Source of the DNA: Spirogloea muscicola
Taxonomy: Eukaryota > Streptophyta > Zygnematophyceae > Spirogloeales > Spirogloeaceae
Assembly (NCBI GenBank): GCA_009602725.1
Contig: WELB01000181.1
Coordinates: 19,108 to 35,686, forward strand
Reading direction: 5' to 3'
DNA length: 16,579 nt
The position numbers were made by a program, and so were the translations under genes. Each line of letters starts with the position of its first letter. The stretch's first letter is position 1. Under the pieces are notes generated by a model. That model was not told the origin of the DNA and did not search any database. It saw only the letters and a program-made list of their open reading frames with translations. Positions 9,100-16,579 of this stretch are shown here, one piece after another.

Positions 9100-9250
9100 A
9101 CTGAGCGTTCCCTGGCTGATGTCTTAGTCCTAGTCCTTCGCACGCCGGCTCCTCCAGACCTTGTCCATTCCTTTGGGCTGGCCTTTCCCAGCCACCAGTC
9201 AATCTGGCCGCGCTTTCTTCTTTCATCTCTTTGGAGAGCTGCTTCTTCTC
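9100..9250 (+). repeat. Copy 2 of the dispersed hairpin repeat
   Basis: GAGCGTTCCCTGGCTGATG (about 9102) and CTCCAGACCTTGTCCATTCC (about 9151) precede stem GGCTGG (9176-9181), loop CCTTTC and stem CCAGCC (9188-9193). Both flanking blocks match copy Y, which lies about 450 bases away in inverted orientation. Confidence 0.6.
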
Positions 9251-9744
9251 TGGGAGAGCTACTTCTTCTAGCTGGCTGTGATGTCCACAGGCGCTTTTAT
9301 GCACGGTGTAGGACACCGGGATTCATCTGGTGGACAACCCTTATATGGGGGACATTCGCCTTCTTGTATAGGGCACTTGGTTATCACTGCTTTCAGGACC
9401 ATTTGTTGTGTGGTGTTGGTAAAGCTCTTCAAGCTTTGATGCGTCAGATATAGGCGACATTAGCCTCTCTTTTAGGAGTCTTTTGCCTACGCTTGTTGAG
9501 CAGTTGTTAACAACGCCAAAAAGACTCGACGTCACCCTAAGTGAGGTATTCCAGTCGCTCGTTCTTTTGCTAAAGATATCATTAAAGCTCTCTTAAGGTC
9601 ATAACGCTTGACGATTCGGAACAGGTCCGGCCGGAGAGGAGAGAGGAGCCGGCACTCTGGGCGAGGTGCTCGGCAAGACCACAATCTGCCCGTGGGGAGG
9701 GAGGTCAAATACGATCATTCAATATCAGAGGAAAATCCACAAAG
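9251..9744. other. Gene-free stretch upstream of the gamma-glutamyl hydrolase gene
   Basis: Moderately AT-rich sequence without a convincing frame. Apart from the direct repeat at 9343-9477 nothing is recognised. It should contain part of the promoter of the downstream plus-strand gene, whose first exon was not found. Confidence 0.4.
9343..9477 (+). repeat. Imperfect direct repeat of about 31 bases
   Basis: Two segments starting at 9343 and 9447 share the order ATAT, GACATT, GCCT, CTT, TAGG with a few substitutions and gaps. They lie about 104 bases apart downstream of copy 2 of the hairpin repeat. They may be further parts of the same element. Confidence 0.4.
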
Positions 9745-9834
9745 TTGAGGAGAAATCTCTTCCCGCCCCCGCCGCGCCCAAGCCGCCCTCGGCGCCGCCA
9801 CTCTGACGGGGCACCCCCGCCTGCCACGTGTCAT

Positions 9835-9835
<1 letters not shown>

Positions 9836-9865
<30 letters not shown>
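9836..9865 (+). repeat. (GGC)10 triplet repeat
   Basis: Ten perfect GGC units in a very GC-rich block that ends near the N at 9932. A complementary GCC-type imperfect run follows at 10199-10230, so the two flank the intervening segment in inverted orientation. Confidence 0.9.
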
Positions 9866-9867
<2 letters not shown>

Positions 9868-9932
9868 GCGGCGGCGGGAGTACACACCTGGCGGCCCGCG
9901 GGGGCTACCCATGGGGGCTGCCGGGGTGCCAN

Positions 9933-10198
9933 TTTGCTCAGGGGTACATTCAGGAGATACGAGCTGCAGTACGAGGGCCTAAGAGATGTGTACGGAGACC
10001 TCTCCCACAGCATAGACATGGACGAAGAGCACAATACAGGGCCCTTGCAAGGCATAGGAGCACTGCGGTTAGAGCTGCCAGAGCTCTTTGTAAACAACTA
10101 CACCAGGGAGTGTCCTGTGTTGCCACTCATAGTGCCTGATAAAGAGGCAAGAGACATGTTGCAAGAAGGCAAGCGTGTTATACGTTATCCTAAGGATA
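9933..10198 (+). other. Open segment of unlike composition next to the N; unidentified protein-like frame
   Basis: Right after the N at 9932, about 265 bases have near-balanced GC and use AGA, AGG, ATA and TTG codons, unlike the GC-rich flanks. One plus frame is open throughout and looks protein-like: YEGLRDVYGDLSHSIDMDEE, then GPLQGIGALRLELPELF and ECPVLPLIVPDKEARDMLQE. No family is recognised. It has no start of its own, and it stops being protein-like at the GCC run. It lies where exon 1 of gamma-glutamyl hydrolase should be, yet does not resemble that enzyme's N-terminus. It could be foreign or misassembled sequence, an old insertion, or a real exon of an unknown gene. Confidence 0.35.
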
Positions 10199-10230
10199 CC
10201 ACCGCCGCCGCTGCCGCCGCCGCCGCCGAC
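10199..10230 (+). repeat. Imperfect GCC triplet run
   Basis: ACCACCGCCGCCGCTGCC and further GCC units form the right border of the unlike segment. Confidence 0.75.
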
Positions 10231-10305
10231 GGCCCGGGAGTGCCGCAGATGCCCGCTCGCACCGCAGGCGGGCCGCCGCCTGGCTGCTGACGGGCTGACG
10301 TCCGT

Positions 10306-10380
10306 CACAGCTGACGCGCGTGGACGCCTGATGGTCTGCGGGTCACAGCTGACGCGTGTGAATGCCTGACGGTTCGCAGC
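10306..10380 (+). repeat. Two-copy 38-bp tandem repeat just upstream of a splice acceptor
   Basis: CACAGCTGACGCG (10306) recurs at 10344 with its downstream TG-x-x-x-GCCTGA part. A third partial unit (CGGCTGACGCAG) ends in the CAG acceptor at 10393-10395 used by the first recovered gamma-glutamyl hydrolase exon. The repeat therefore carries several CAG sites close to the true acceptor. Confidence 0.65.
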
Positions 10381-10395
10381 TAACGGCTGACGCAG

Positions 10396-12809
10396 GCATT
10401 TACACCCACCCGCACTACGGCCTCGGGCGGCACCCCAGCCGCGGCAACGCGATGCCGGCGCTCGGGTCCTTCATCTCGGCGTCGTATGTCAAGATGGTGG
10501 AGTCCGCTGGCGGCCAGGCCGTGCCGGTCTTCTACGACTCGTCCGACGACGAGCTCGAGGAGGTCCGCAGGACTAAGACTCACTTGGGTTCTTTAGAACA
10601 GAGATGGGTTCAAGAGCTTCAGGGAACGCCGCCGCCGTTGCACCGACTGTCGCCGCTGCGCCGGCCGCCGCCGTTGCGGTCCTCTCCTCGCTGCTGCAGC
10701 CGAGCTTCTCTGGCTGCCGCTGAGCTCGCTCCAGTGGGCGCGCAGGTCTTCGGCCGCATCAACATGCTCTTGTTCACGGGCGGCTTTGCGCGCCTCGGCC
10801 GGTGCTACAAGTACTTCAAGACTGCCCAGAAGCTCTTCAAGGTCTGGCGACGCAGCGGCCGCCATCGTATCGTCGTGCCACTGTCGTCGTCGATGCACAC
10901 ATTGCGGATTGCGTCGGCAGCTGTATCTGAAGCAGGGCCCTTGCCTCCGTCACGTCGCCGCAGATGGCGCTGGCGGCCAACGACCGCGGCGACTACTTCC
11001 CCGTGCACGGCACCTGCCTCGGCCTCGAGCTGCTGATGAAGCTCGTCAGCTCGGTGAGCGAGCCGGCCATGGCCGCCGACGGATACCACTGAGCCCCTGC
11101 TCGCTGTGGCTGGCAGCCGTGCTTCGCTGGCTGAACATACCATCCGCTGCCAATGCCGCAGGCTGATGGCCTCCTGAAGCCGGTGAACGCTGTGGGGCAA
11201 CCTGCGGCGTTGGAGTTCGCATCGAATGCCGCAAAGCGCCATCGCCTGTTTGCCTGGTCAGGGTGGTGGCTGCGCCGCCCTCCGAGCTCGCCTTGGACGC
11301 CGGCACCGCCGCTGAGCTTGTCGACTGCCTCGTCCAGATTGACGCCGCTCATTGCAGTGGTCGCCGGCATGTTGCAGGATGAGCAACGACCTCCTGGAGC
11401 TTGTCCAGCGCCGGCCGCTAACAATGGAAACGCACCGGGTGAGTCCTGCCAGCCACCTTGCGAGGCTGTCGATGGCACTGCCCTGGAGCTCCTGTCAGCA
11501 CTCTGAGATATATCCTGAGAAAGGCGTGATCCTGTCTGTGTGATGCTCGTGGGAGGTGCACTTTCTCCAAATGATGTAGCTCAGAAACAAGGAAATGATA
11601 ATTTATTGATAGTTAACCTGCATGGCGCTGCAGTGGGGATTGCTGCCGGAGGTCCTGAGCGCTGATGGCGAGCTCTCCACCTTCTTTGAGGTGCTGACGA
11701 CGTCAAGGGATGCGGACGGCAAGGTTTATACTGCGGCCACCGCTCCAAGCGGCCCTGCATGGGACATTGCTTGTGTCGTCGTCGTGGAGGATCACTGGCA
11801 ACTTGAAGCGCAAGTAGTGGTCAATATAGAAGATATATGATCATGATAAGCTCCTGGCAGTTCTTTGTCAAGCTTCGAGCTCAGATGCCACAATTTAACA
11901 TGGTCTCACCTAGTTGGGAAGCTTGGACTTCCTGAATGAAATTGATGACATTGTTTTGCTCAGAAAGCCCCACTCACTTGCATCTTCAAGCCCTGAGACC
12001 CCTGGTCAGCCTCTCAAAGTCCGTGGCATTTTCATTTCTTTGAGGCTCCTATTGCTCACTCTCGAGCTGTGTGGCTTATCCAGGAGTATGTGTCAACGGT
12101 GGCGGGCGTGCGGTACCCTGTGAGCGCAACGCAGTGGCACGCTGAAAAGCACCCATACGAGTGGTACAGCGCCATCAATGTGCCGCATTGCCAGGACGCG
12201 ATCCTCGTCACGCAGTCCTTTGCCAACTTCATTGTCAGGTTGGTGCTTGACTTTCTTGACCTTGATCAACACTTTAATGTACACCCCAAAGCCTTGTATG
12301 AACTCAATTAAAAACCTGGGCCCATGTCTCTTAAAATCTCAACCCATTGCTTGTGAGAACATCCTGTTATTGCATGCACCAGTTGCTACTTGCTACTCAG
12401 TTCTATACAAGACTCGAGTCTCACATCAAGATTCAAAGTGTGGGGCTTTTGGACGGCCGCTTGGTTACTCTTGACCAATTTCTTGTGTCAGAAGCTCCAT
12501 AATAACCTCTTTGAGCAGGTCTGAAATCTGCTCACAATGTAGAGCCCAATAATCTCAATCAGAACCCTTGGGCTTGGCAGCGAGGCGAGGAAAAACGAGC
12601 ACTACGTGCCACGGGACGTGGCTATGCGCTCAGTGGTTGACAATTGGCCGCTTCGGTATACGGCACTTGTCGAGGGCCATGATTATGACCAGATGTACTT
12701 CTTCCCCAAGCGGTCAATGCGGCGCCGGGATGAGCGTCGGCAAGCTCTTCCTGAGGAGCCTTTGGCGGGCAAGACAGCGCCAGTGTCCGACATTGTGCTA
12801 TTGACGTAG
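10396..12809 (+). CDS. GGH: Gamma-glutamyl hydrolase (folate polyglutamate hydrolase), eight exons recovered, 5' exon missing
   Basis: Exons are 10396-10562, 10746-10841, 10964-11053, 11162-11256, 11378-11438, 11634-11723, 12084-12238 and 12581-12809 (TAG stop). All are GT-AG and in phase, giving 327 residues plus a missing start. This class I glutamine-amidotransferase-fold peptidase (C26) trims gamma-glutamyl tails from folates, usually in the vacuole or outside the cell. Visible signatures are G-x-x-THP at the first junction, SFISASYVKMVESAGG, INMLLFTGG, AANDRGDYFPVHGTCLGLEL with nucleophile Cys at 11015-11017, LFAW-MSNDLLELV, FFEVLTTSRDADGK-EYVSTV, and QWHAEKHPYEW with His at 12138-12140 and Glu at 12144-12146. 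The usual His-Pro-Glu reads His-Ala-Glu. The C-terminus (SEARKNEHYVPRDV, then YDQMYFF) fits. Exon 1 should encode the signal peptide and an R-P-x-I stretch; none is found upstream, where an N and an unlike segment lie. Confidence 0.93.
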
Positions 12810-12874
12810 TGCGGACCACATGGTCAGCCGTTTTAGACTTGAGCTTATTGCATTATTTTAGTTCGTAGTCCACT

Positions 12875-12945
12875 TAGCCGGCCTTGCCGGGCATTTGTTA
12901 ATTCTTTGGGCGGGTCCTCCCCACCCGCAGGTAGTCGCACCCTCC
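12875..12945 (+). repeat. Copy 3 of the dispersed hairpin repeat, in the 3' region of GGH
   Basis: CATTTGTTAATTCTTTGG leads into stem GCGGGT (12910-12915), loop CCTCCCC and stem ACCCGC (12923-12928). Just before it CCGGC/GCCGG forms a small extra stem around CTT. Compared with copies 1 and 2, bases on both sides of the stem have changed while pairing is kept. It lies about 100 bases after the hydrolase stop codon. Confidence 0.55.
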
Positions 12946-13063
12946 ACCATTGTAAGCTCTGTTTTGCAAGCTGAGCTGCTGGTATGTGTTAAGATTTATT
13001 TGCACCTGCATATTGGGTCCACTGTTCCAGCCGGGTAAAGTTGATCACAAGGCATGTCGCAAT

Positions 13064-13083
13064 CTGTCAAGAGCTCTTGACAG
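13064..13083. repeat. Perfect 20-bp palindrome
   Basis: CTGTCAAGAGCTCTTGACAG equals its own reverse complement, with no spacer. Confidence 0.9.
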
Positions 13084-13799
13084 TGCTATGGCAGTGCACC
13101 AGCGAACTACACTTAGAGCACTACTTACTGTAATCACCTTGGTCAAAACATTTTGACATGGGGCCAATGGAGACTAAGTTGTTATGCAAGGTCTCCTGGA
13201 GCTTTGGACTCAAGGGCGCGTAGGCGTTAGTCTGCTTGCTCTCGAGGCCCCTTGGGGGCTGGGAAATATTACTGCACTTCAGACACGCAAATTGTCAGCA
13301 TCTCAGTAAGATCTGAGCTTGATTAAGACACACTGGCTCAAGCAATTTGTAGTTTTCCTTCAGGCTTCTGCAGTGACAAAGTGTAGCTGACAATCTGCAC
13401 GTGCGCGTGGAAGCAAGTCAGTGTCCTGGCTCACACATTCAATGCAGTATTTCTGGTGGGCCCCAGTACCCTCTTGTCAAGCTCATGCCTGCTGACTCTG
13501 TCGCCAGAACAGACGGGGCCTCACATAACTTCTCAGTGGGTCAGATACCAAAACTGTGCAGAAGAGCCAGTACCCAGATCGCTCAATGAGATGGATGTTC
13601 CCTGTGCACTTCTTTTGTGAGAGAGCCAAACAATCAAGACTGATTTGATTACACCTCAATGAAATAAGATTATTGCAATGAGCAGTTTTGATGAAGTTTT
13701 GCATTGTCATCAGGTAAGCAAGAGCTCAGGATTTATCTTACTATTTCAGAAACGTGGGGCTTGTATCTAGCTGTGCTCTTATTGTCATCTAATGTTATT

Positions 13800-13831
13800 G
13801 CAAATAGTGTCATCAATATGACACTATTTGC
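13800..13831. repeat. Perfect 14-bp inverted repeat with 4-nt loop
   Basis: GCAAATAGTGTCAT (13800-13813) and its exact reverse complement (13818-13831) flank the loop CAAT. It has the same geometry as the hairpin at 2278-2311, with a different sequence. Confidence 0.9.
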
Positions 13832-14122
13832 CTCTTATACCCGAGCTACTCATGATGCAACCAACACTCCTTTCATTACTCTTGCTCTACTTGCGGTGTC
13901 TCAGTGTCCTGTACTCTGAGCAAGAATCAACACCTGTAAGCAACGGATGACTGCAATGAGGGACCCAGCAGGGTACTTGATAGTATGTCAGTGCATCTGC
14001 AAGCAATGCCGTGCAATGGACTGTAAAGCTGCAGTCAGGAGATCCTCTTTGAGCTTCTTCAGAAGCCACTCAATGGCTGCCCCTGTGGGCAGCCAGGCTA
14101 CAATAAGTTACATTGTCCTTGA

Positions 14123-14392
14123 GCTGACTCCACTGTGGCCGCACTCGAGCGGCTCATCAATGAGCGCCAGTCTGGAAGCAGCAAGGCGAGCAAGCGTGTT
14201 TGGCTGCCGCCAGGCAGCCTGCATTACCGCAGATTGTCAGCATGTGCTCTCAACACAGAAGAAATAAGTCCGACGAGTCCGCCGCAGCGGCATCAGAACG
14301 GGCTCCATAGTGCGTCAGTCGCAGGCGACCAGGAAAGGATGGCCGCCATAAGAGGAGCCCTTAACACTAGGGGTGACAAGTTGAGTTACTGA
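14123..14392 (+). CDS. Possible orphan terminal exon, unidentified
   Basis: A plus frame runs from just after an in-frame TGA (14120-14122) to TGA at 14390-14392, 89 codons. It contains STVAALERLINERQSGSSKA, SKRVWLPPGSLHYRRLSA and DQERMAAIRGALNTRGDKL, with a composition like real protein. It has no ATG near its start, so it would need upstream exons; a possible AG acceptor precedes 14123. No family is recognised. It ends 58 bases from the stop codon of the opposite-strand O-fucosyltransferase-like gene and may equally be chance. Confidence 0.2.
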   Translation, partial: ADSTVAALERLINERQSGSSKASKRVWLPPGSLHYRRLSACALNTEEISPTSPPQRHQNGLHSASVAGDQERMAAIRGALNTRGDKLSY

Positions 14393-14450
14393 TTAGACAG
14401 ACGAATATAAGACGAGTACGTCTGATATTGGGGTGCAGCTGCCGAGCTAG

Positions 14451-16579
14451 TCACGTGGCAAAGAGGTTGAGGGAGGTGGGGATGGGGTCGCGCCACTCCT
14501 GGCCCTCGCAGATGAGCTGGTCGTAGCACGTCGGCATGGAGAAGGCGGCGCGGTACTGCCGGATGTGGAAGGAGAAGGACGAGTAGGGCGAGGAGAAGAA
14601 GGCGGCGGCCATGGCGCAGATGAGCTTCTCGACCAGCGCAACGGCAAGGGGGTCCTCGGCGAGGCCGAGGCGGTTGAGGTCGCCCGCCCACACCTCGCGG
14701 CCCATGTTGGGCAGCCGCACGAGGCTCACCGGCTGCGCCGGCGACGCGAGCCCCAGCAGCAGGCTCTGCAGCAGCCGCACGTCGCTGTCGGTCGCGTCCG
14801 TCGCCAGGAAGAGCAGCCGGACGCCGCCCAGCGCCTGCAGCTTGCGCGAGATGCACTCCGCCACCTGCTGGATGGACCAGTACTTGAGGCCCTTCTGCGG
14901 CTGCGGCACGTCCCGGTAGAAGTCGGAGCGCCGCAGGTGCAGCGCCGCGTAGTTGGCGCCCGTGAACTCCCGCACGAAGCCCCTCGCAGCCTGCACACAA
15001 TACTCATTAATAATGCTTATAATTAGTCATAATCTGGGCAAACACGTCGGCTGAGCTGACAACCTCTGCACGACGATACCACAATTGCAGCTGAGCATCT
15101 CAGCAGACCAACTTGATCAAGAAGCCGGCACTTTCTCCTCAGCACCACAAGGAGCGAGCCGTCCCAAGGCCCAATGGACAATGTAGCTTGGTTGAAGGTC
15201 AGTGATGGTGAGGTCTACAGGCCCTCTTGTGTTGCTGACCAGTAGACGGACAATGATCTGTGGTTGAGATCCATGGCTTAAAGAAACGTGAAGCTGCAAT
15301 GAAATCTTCCAATGAGGACAAGGACAACTCCCTGTACTGCAATTATCAATTATCTTTCTGAGGCTATTATTTGCTTACTTAAGGAGCCACATCGCTAAGC
15401 CAATCTGTAGCAGATTCAATAATTCTTCCTTGTCTTGCATTCAACCGCAAAACCTGAAAGACTGATAAAACCACGCTTTATGTAGACCTACGGGCACTTG
15501 TGGTGAAGATGCTGACCTTGATGATGGCATCGTGGGGCTTGACCAGGAGGCGGCACTTGGTGGCCATGGTGCCGTTGTGGCGCGCCGAGAGGATGCGGGG
15601 CAGCGGCGGCGCGTCCGTCACGTTGGCGGGCAGGTACACGTCGCCCAGCGAGAGGACGGCGTCGGGGACGTCGCCGAAGGCGGCGCGGAAGTGTGCCATC
15701 GTCAGGTTGGGCGCCAGGCCGCTCTCCTCGACGACCGGCGGGAACCGGATGCGCTTGTGCTCCGGCGGGCGGCCGGCGGGGTAGATGCAGCCTTCGAGCC
15801 AGCAGAGCACGCGCCCCACGACCAGCACCTCCTGCTCCCAGCGACGGCCACCCTGCCGCTTGAGGAACTCCTGCAGGAGAGGGAGAGGGATCGGCGGCTC
15901 GATGTCACTGTCGTAGTCCTCTTGATGCTTACTGGAGACTCTACAGAGCATGGCGGGCTGCGCCAGCAGATGGAGGAAGAAGTGGGGGGGAAAGAAACGA
16001 GTGCCCAGCTCGTGAGGGTCGAGGAGGAGGGAGGGAGGAGGGGAGGGAGCGAGAGTGGGAGAGAGTGGAAGGAGGTGGAGAGGGGAGGAGGGAGGAGGTG
16101 AGAGAGGAGGAGGGAGGATGGGGGACCTGGAGGGAGGTGAGACCAAGTGCCCAGCTCGTGAGGGAGGGAGGAGAGGGGAGGGGGCGAGCTTAGGAGAAAG
16201 CAGAAGGAGGTAGAGAGGGGAGGAGGGAGGAGGTGAGAGGGGAGGAGGGAGGGTGGGGGACCTGGAGGGAGATGACGGTGTTGGGGCCGGCGCAGGCGCG
16301 GGCGTGAACGATGTCGAAGACGAGGTCGAAGCGGTAGGGCGAGTGGCCGTCGCCCCACGGGCCGGCAGTCGGGTTGAGGTCCTCGTTGGGCATGACGAGC
16401 GTGCGGTTGAGGAGCAACGCCGCGAGCGCGCTCGTGGCGATGCACTGCGCCCGGTTGGACATGCGGCCGCGCGTGCACGTCGCCAGCAGGTACTTGCCGG
16501 CGGCCGGCGCCCAGGCCAGCACCGGCTCGCCAGGCGCGGGCGCCGCCTCCATGTCCGCACTGCGGCACGGCAGCACCAC
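14451..16579 (-). CDS. O-fucosyltransferase-like protein, last three exons, 5' partial
   Basis: Exons in coding order are 16579-16262 (open at the window edge), 15870-15517 and 14990-14451 (TGA stop). All are GT-AG, phase 0, 403 residues in the window. The first exon has GRMSNRAQCIATSALAALLL and NRTLVMPNEDLNP, the N-terminal nucleotide-fold start of the GDP-fucose protein O-fucosyltransferase superfamily. The middle exon has VLCWLEGCIYPAG, VLSLGDVYLPANVT and KCRLLVKPHDAI. The last has NYAALHLRRSDFYR, whose Arg-Arg/Asp motif contacts the sugar nucleotide in relatives, then LLFLATDATDSDVRLL and FFSSPYSSFSFHI. Four N-glycosylation sequons (NRT, NLT, NVT, NGT) fit a Golgi or ER lumenal domain. 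A membrane anchor would lie beyond the edge. An ATG at 16552 is a less likely start, because the frame continues to the edge. Acceptor and donor sugar are not shown by sequence. Confidence 0.82.
14991..15516 (-). other. Intron 2 of the O-fucosyltransferase-like gene
   Basis: A 526-base GT-AG intron, clearly poorer in GC than its flanking exons. No RNA gene, repeat or protein-like frame is seen in it. Confidence 0.75.
16001..16275 (-). repeat. Purine-rich minisatellite (two units, about 135-146 bp) in intron 1 of the O-fucosyltransferase-like gene
   Basis: GTGCCCAGCTCGTGAGGG occurs at 16001 and 16147 and GGGGACCTGG at 16121 and 16256, so a unit of 135-146 bases is repeated. Within each unit are many GGGAGGAGG sub-repeats. 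The right end of the array overlaps the exon-intron border: the true donor (minus strand CCTCCAG|GTCCCC, GT at 16261-16260) has a near-copy at about 16126-16119. One DNA strand is almost all purine. Confidence 0.8.

Larger units (their letters stand above)
12810..14122. other. Gene-poor region downstream of gamma-glutamyl hydrolase
   Basis: More than 1.3 kb, mostly near 45-50% GC. The first 150 bases should be the 3' untranslated region of the hydrolase, with a TGTAA at 12951-12955 after a hairpin. Farther on there are two notable palindromes (13064-13083, 13800-13831). Some splice-site-like motifs and short open frames occur on the plus strand (for example around 14036-14090, EILFELLQKPLNG), but they could not be joined into a gene. 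Confidence 0.4.

Noticed and set aside
9745-9930. ATG at 9745 as the start of gamma-glutamyl hydrolase exon 1
   Set aside because: The product is Arg/Pro-rich rather than a signal peptide, lacks the R-P-x-I-G sequence and has no GT donor in the needed phase. A P-R-V-I-G string occurs in another frame before the GGC run, but without a start or a donor.
15478-16560. A 360-codon minus frame reading through intron 1 of the O-fucosyltransferase-like gene
   Set aside because: Its middle is Pro/Ser/Leu from the purine-rich minisatellite. Its start is out of frame with the conserved GRMSNR exon, while splicing at 16261 and 15871 joins two conserved parts in phase.
1-16579. CRISPR arrays, prokaryotic operons or phage-like modules
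   Set aside because: No evenly spaced repeat-spacer arrays or ribosome-binding-site-led gene runs exist; the genes are spliced and eukaryotic.

Overview
The window is nuclear DNA of a eukaryote with intron-rich, GC-rich genes. Exons are GC-biased, every intron placed here is GT-AG, and introns run from about 110 to 530 bases. Degenerate TTTAGGG/AAACCCT motifs (the plant-type telomere unit), a cold-regulated SRC2-like C2 protein, a folate gamma-glutamyl hydrolase and a divergent O-fucosyltransferase-like protein all fit a green-lineage organism, most likely a green alga or early-diverging streptophyte. The species cannot be named from the sequence.

Layout, left to right. (1) Bases 1-667, minus strand: the end of an open frame that reads like the C-terminal part of a retrotransposon reverse-transcriptase protein, running off the left edge. 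(2) 976-3761, plus: deoxyhypusine hydroxylase in seven exons, all phases consistent, with all four His-Glu metal dyads. Its introns 1-3 carry telomere-like motifs. (3) 4337-7618, minus: a seven-exon gene for an N-terminal C2 domain followed by about 500 residues of Pro/Gly/Tyr/His-rich low-complexity sequence and a Lys-rich tail. (4) 7619-9744: intergenic DNA holding copies of a short repeat family with a hairpin core. (5) 9745-10395: GC-rich triplet repeats around an N and a 265-base stretch of unlike composition; the first exon of the next gene should be here but is not seen. (6) 10396-12809, plus: gamma-glutamyl hydrolase, eight exons recovered. (7) 12810-14450: gene-poor, with palindromes, another copy of the hairpin repeat and one possible orphan exon. 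(8) 14451-16579, minus: the last three exons of an O-fucosyltransferase-like protein, running off the right edge, with a minisatellite in its first visible intron.

The genes alternate in direction (plus, minus, plus, minus), forming two tail-to-tail pairs and one head-to-head pair. They belong to unrelated processes: eIF5A hypusination, membrane/calcium signalling, folate polyglutamate turnover and protein glycosylation. Nothing suggests a cluster or shared pathway. No new multi-gene system is visible. The points most worth a second look are the telomere-like motifs reversing direction around one exon, the covarying hairpin repeat family, the foreign-looking block next to the N, and a minisatellite that duplicates a splice donor.
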